From Salinibacteraceae bacterium (lineage in GTDB: Bacteria > Bacteroidota > Rhodothermia > Rhodothermales > Salinibacteraceae): a DNA stretch of 37,412 nt. The notes beneath the pieces are model-generated. The model worked only from the letters and a program-made list of their open reading frames with translations, did no database searches and was not told the origin of the DNA. Location of the stretch: positions 1-37,412 of the forward strand of contig SLED01000352.1 of assembly GCA_007124945.1 (NCBI GenBank), in the 5' to 3' direction. This document shows positions 35,140 to 37,412 of the stretch, piece by piece. Within the stretch, counting starts at the first letter, position 1. The number at the start of each line of letters is the position of its first letter. Position numbers and translations under genes: made by a program.

Positions 35140-36291
35140 ATGAGTAGTAAGGGGAAGGTGCTTGTAGCAATGAGCGGAGGAGTGGATTCCTCCGTAACGG
35201 CAGTGCTTCTGAAGGAGCAGGGGTACGAGGTAGTCGGCATCACTATGAAGACGTGGGATTATTCCACGAGTGCCCCTTCCCAGTCGGGAAAGGAGGTAGG
35301 CTGCTGTTCGCTTGAGTCCATGAATGATGCCCGGGCTGTGGCGATGAAGTACGATTTCCCTCATTTCATCGTCGATATTCGCGAGGAGTTTGGCGACTGG
35401 GTGATCGAGCGTTTTACTGAAGAATACCTCGCGGGCCGTACCCCTAACCCATGCGTACTGTGCAACACACATATCAAGTGGTCTGCCCTCCTGAGGCGCG
35501 CTGATGATCTCGACTGCGACTACATCGCAACAGGTCATTACGCCCAGGTTCGGTACGAGGAGGCCTGTGATCGGTATGTGCTTTCCCGAGGCACGGACCA
35601 GAGAAAAGATCAAAGCTATGCGCTCTGGGGACTTCCGCAGGACCACCTCAAGCGGTCCATTTTCCCTCTGGGTCAGTATGAGAAGACCACAATCCGGGCG
35701 ATGGCTTCCGATTTCGGGATGGACCGCGTAGCAGACAAGCCTGACTCGTACGAAATCTGCTTCATCCCAGACAATAACTACCACCGCTTCTTAAAGGAGC
35801 GGGTCGATGGCCTTGAAGAAGAGGTGGATGGTGGCCCGATCGTCACCTCCGATGGTGAGAAAGTGGGGACTCACAAGGGATATCCTTTCTACACGATTGG
35901 TCAGCGCCGCGGACTTGATCTTGCGATGGGGTACCCGGTCTACGTCACTGCTATCGATCCTGATACCAATACCATCACCGTCGGGCCTCGGGAGGACTTG
36001 CTGCAGCAAACGCTGGTGGCGCGTCAGCTTAATCTGGTCAAGTACGAATCACTTGCCGAGGAGCGCCCTGTTACGGCGGCTATCCGCTATAACGATGCCG
36101 GAGCACCCGGGCTCGCCTGGCAGACGGGTGAGGATGCTCTCAGCGTGGCCTTCGCAGAGCCCCGACGGGCGATTACACCCGGGCAGGCGGTCGTGCTCTA
36201 CGAGGGTGATGATCTGCTCGCCGGCGGTTGGATCCATTCGGTTGGCGATAGAGAAAAAGCAGTGTCTGAGCCTGCCGCTGCTACCGCGTAA
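35140..36291 (+). CDS. mnmA: tRNA-specific 2-thiouridylase MnmA
   Basis: This 383-residue cytoplasmic enzyme adds sulfur at position 2 of the wobble uridine of tRNA-Lys, -Glu and -Gln. The PP-loop SGGVDSS begins at residue 12, after KVLVAM. The first catalytic Cys lies in TPNPCVLCN, the second in DSYEICFIPDNNY. DFGMDRVADKPDS and HKGYPFYTIGQRRGL are further family signatures. Start choice: the ATG at 35140 (SSKGKVLV) is close to the family N-terminus; an in-frame ATG at 35122 would add six residues. It converges on the ZapE-like gene with three bases between the stops. Confidence 0.96.
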   Translation: MSSKGKVLVAMSGGVDSSVTAVLLKEQGYEVVGITMKTWDYSTSAPSQSGKEVGCCSLESMNDARAVAMKYDFPHFIVDIREEFGDWVIERFTEEYLAGRTPNPCVLCNTHIKWSALLRRADDLDCDYIATGHYAQVRYEEACDRYVLSRGTDQRKDQSYALWGLPQDHLKRSIFPLGQYEKTTIRAMASDFGMDRVADKPDSYEICFIPDNNYHRFLKERVDGLEEEVDGGPIVTSDGEKVGTHKGYPFYTIGQRRGLDLAMGYPVYVTAIDPDTNTITVGPREDLLQQTLVARQLNLVKYESLAEERPVTAAIRYNDAGAPGLAWQTGEDALSVAFAEPRRAITPGQAVVLYEGDDLLAGGWIHSVGDREKAVSEPAAATA

Positions 36292-36294
36292 GCG

Positions 36295-37335
36295 TCAGGC
36301 CGTGGAGGCCTTCTCAGTCGCAGCCGGTACATGAACCATTTCGCAGAGCGCGTACAGGCGCGAGATCGTGCGAGTGAACTTTTCAGCTATACCCTTCTCC
36401 ATTTTACCGTGCTGGTCTTCAGGTAAAAACCAGGATGTTGGGCTGATATCGGATGTGAAATACAACACGGGAGCGTCCTCGTCGGTGTAGAGCGCATCGA
36501 CAATGCGCAGGAGGCGGAGCGCTTCATCGGCCGAATCCAGTGAGATATCAGCGATAAAGAGGGCTTTCACCTTTGTAAGGCGCGCTATCAACTCTGCATG
36601 AGGCGTATTCCGGGCTCTCCGTTTCAGGTTGTGGTATGATATCCTGAGCTTTTGATCAGATGCGTTCTTGTATGCGCGGTTGAGGTGTACTCGGGTGTGG
36701 TCAGGCAACCCAATCCAGCCGATTCCGGGGGAGGTTTGTTGCTTCCGGAAATCGTCTCCCTCGACGACGATCACGTCGTAGCGCTGACGGAATTGTTCTT
36801 TGAGAAACGTTTCGAAGCGATCGTTTCCCAGTATGTTGGAAAGGAAGTGCTCTGGCTCAACGTTGCTCGTAGCGATCAGCTTTACGCCCTCGTCCGTCAG
36901 CGTTTGCAGAAAGCGCACGAGCCGCACCTCATTAGCGGGATCGTCAAGCTCTACTTCGTCCAGGCAGCAAACCTGATGACGTTCCGCAATGGAGCGGGCA
37001 GCTACCTCCGGACGAATCGTACTCGCAAAGAGCTCACTACTGTGGAGATAGACGGGCGAAAGTTCGGGCTGGACAGCCCGGTAGGCTGCTGTCAGCAAAT
37101 GCGTCTTCCCCACCCCGACGGGCCCAACCAGGTACAGCCCACTGCTTGCCTCGTCCGGCCGTCGTTTCCTGCGAAGAAGACGCGTGATCCAGCCGGAGGC
37201 CTTTTCGTTTTTTAGATGCTCAACGTATTGCTGAGCTTGGAGTACCGCTGCCGCCTGCGATGGCGTTCGTGGCTTGAAAGAATTGAACGTGGCGTGCTTG
37301 AGTCGCTCGGGAGGTACCAGCGATTCTGTAACCAT
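36295..37335 (-). CDS. zapE: ZapE/AFG1-like ATPase
   Basis: This 346-residue P-loop ATPase matches the AFG1/ZapE family. Walker A GPVGVGKT is at 71-78, Walker B CCLDEVEL has Asp126 and Glu127, and sensor LIATSN is at 153-158. FLSNILGNDRFETFLKEQF and the C-terminal LFIADISLDSADEALRLLRIVDALYTD are characteristic. E. coli ZapE is a cell-division protein at the Z ring; mitochondrial AFG1 aids quality control of respiratory complexes. The length is slightly below that of E. coli ZapE. The ATG at 37335 is preferred over an in-frame TTG at 37368. The symbol marks family membership; a division role is inferred. Confidence 0.85.
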   Translation of the reverse strand: MVTESLVPPERLKHATFNSFKPRTPSQAAAVLQAQQYVEHLKNEKASGWITRLLRRKRRPDEASSGLYLVGPVGVGKTHLLTAAYRAVQPELSPVYLHSSELFASTIRPEVAARSIAERHQVCCLDEVELDDPANEVRLVRFLQTLTDEGVKLIATSNVEPEHFLSNILGNDRFETFLKEQFRQRYDVIVVEGDDFRKQQTSPGIGWIGLPDHTRVHLNRAYKNASDQKLRISYHNLKRRARNTPHAELIARLTKVKALFIADISLDSADEALRLLRIVDALYTDEDAPVLYFTSDISPTSWFLPEDQHGKMEKGIAEKFTRTISRLYALCEMVHVPAATEKASTA

Positions 37336-37384
37336 CAAAGGAGTGCGGCTGACGAAAAATCGAACCAAACAATATGAACCATCA

Positions 37385-37392
37385 CAAAAATA
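37385..37392 (-). promoter_or_regulatory. Bacteroidota-type -7 element before the ZapE-like gene
   Basis: On the minus strand TATTTTTG (37392-37385) is an exact match to TAnnTTTG, placing transcription start near 37378 and a leader of about 40 bases. The matching -33 TTG would fall at or just beyond the window edge and cannot be checked. Confidence 0.35.
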
Positions 37393-37412
37393 AGTTCCGA
37401 TTTTCTGAAGAA

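Overview
The window is a dense, housekeeping-rich stretch of a bacterial chromosome with no mobile element, CRISPR array, tRNA or rRNA that I can recognise. The lineage is inferred, not shown: a Gram-negative of the wider Bacteroidota/Rhodothermota type. Supporting signs are a TonB-dependent receptor, a Mla lipid-transport set, a near absence of Shine-Dalgarno sequences, two exact matches to the Bacteroidota -7 promoter element TAnnTTTG (before the SpoIID-like gene and before the zapE-like gene), and protein sequences that look like the Salinibacter/Rhodothermus group. GC content is moderate by eye.

Layout. Positions 1-1164 (minus) hold the N-terminal part of a secreted IgGFc-binding-domain protein cut by the window edge. 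1529-3142 (plus) is a GH13 alpha-glucosidase, converging tail-to-tail on an unrecognised protein with a kinase-like C-terminal half (3139-4605, minus). Then come a TonB-dependent receptor and a SpoIID-like secreted protein (both minus), tatD (plus), and dnaK (minus) with a clear terminator. 11406-15708 (plus) is a run of pgsA-pyrE-cinA-recA and a SLOG/cpYpsA-like gene. Facing it on the minus strand is a compact partial histidine operon, hisB-proC-hisH-hisA-hisF, ending in a small membrane protein. metG and dusB follow on plus. The minus-strand cluster mlaE-mlaF-mlaD-DUF445 comes next, then radA (plus).

28815-32472 (plus) looks like an envelope-stress block: ECF sigma factor, single-span putative anti-sigma factor, exported coiled-coil protein of unknown function, and an N-acetylmuramoyl-L-alanine amidase. 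apt, ridA, an SDR-fold protein lacking the usual Tyr/Lys catalytic pair, a rhodanese lipoprotein, mnmA and a ZapE/AFG1-like ATPase finish the window.

Themes. Genome maintenance (recA, radA, cinA, tatD), envelope biogenesis (pgsA, Mla, amidase, SpoIID, TonB receptor) and translation/tRNA modification (metG, dusB, mnmA) dominate. The least explained items are the kinase-fold protein, the SLOG protein behind recA, the exported coiled-coil protein of the sigma-factor unit, the DUF445 protein in the Mla cluster, the dyads upstream of recA, and intercistronic hairpins in the his and mla operons. Six of the seven convergent gene pairs are packed with 37 bp or less between stops, or overlap, and lack a visible terminator. 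I found no clearly new multi-gene system; the findings are candidates of graded strength.
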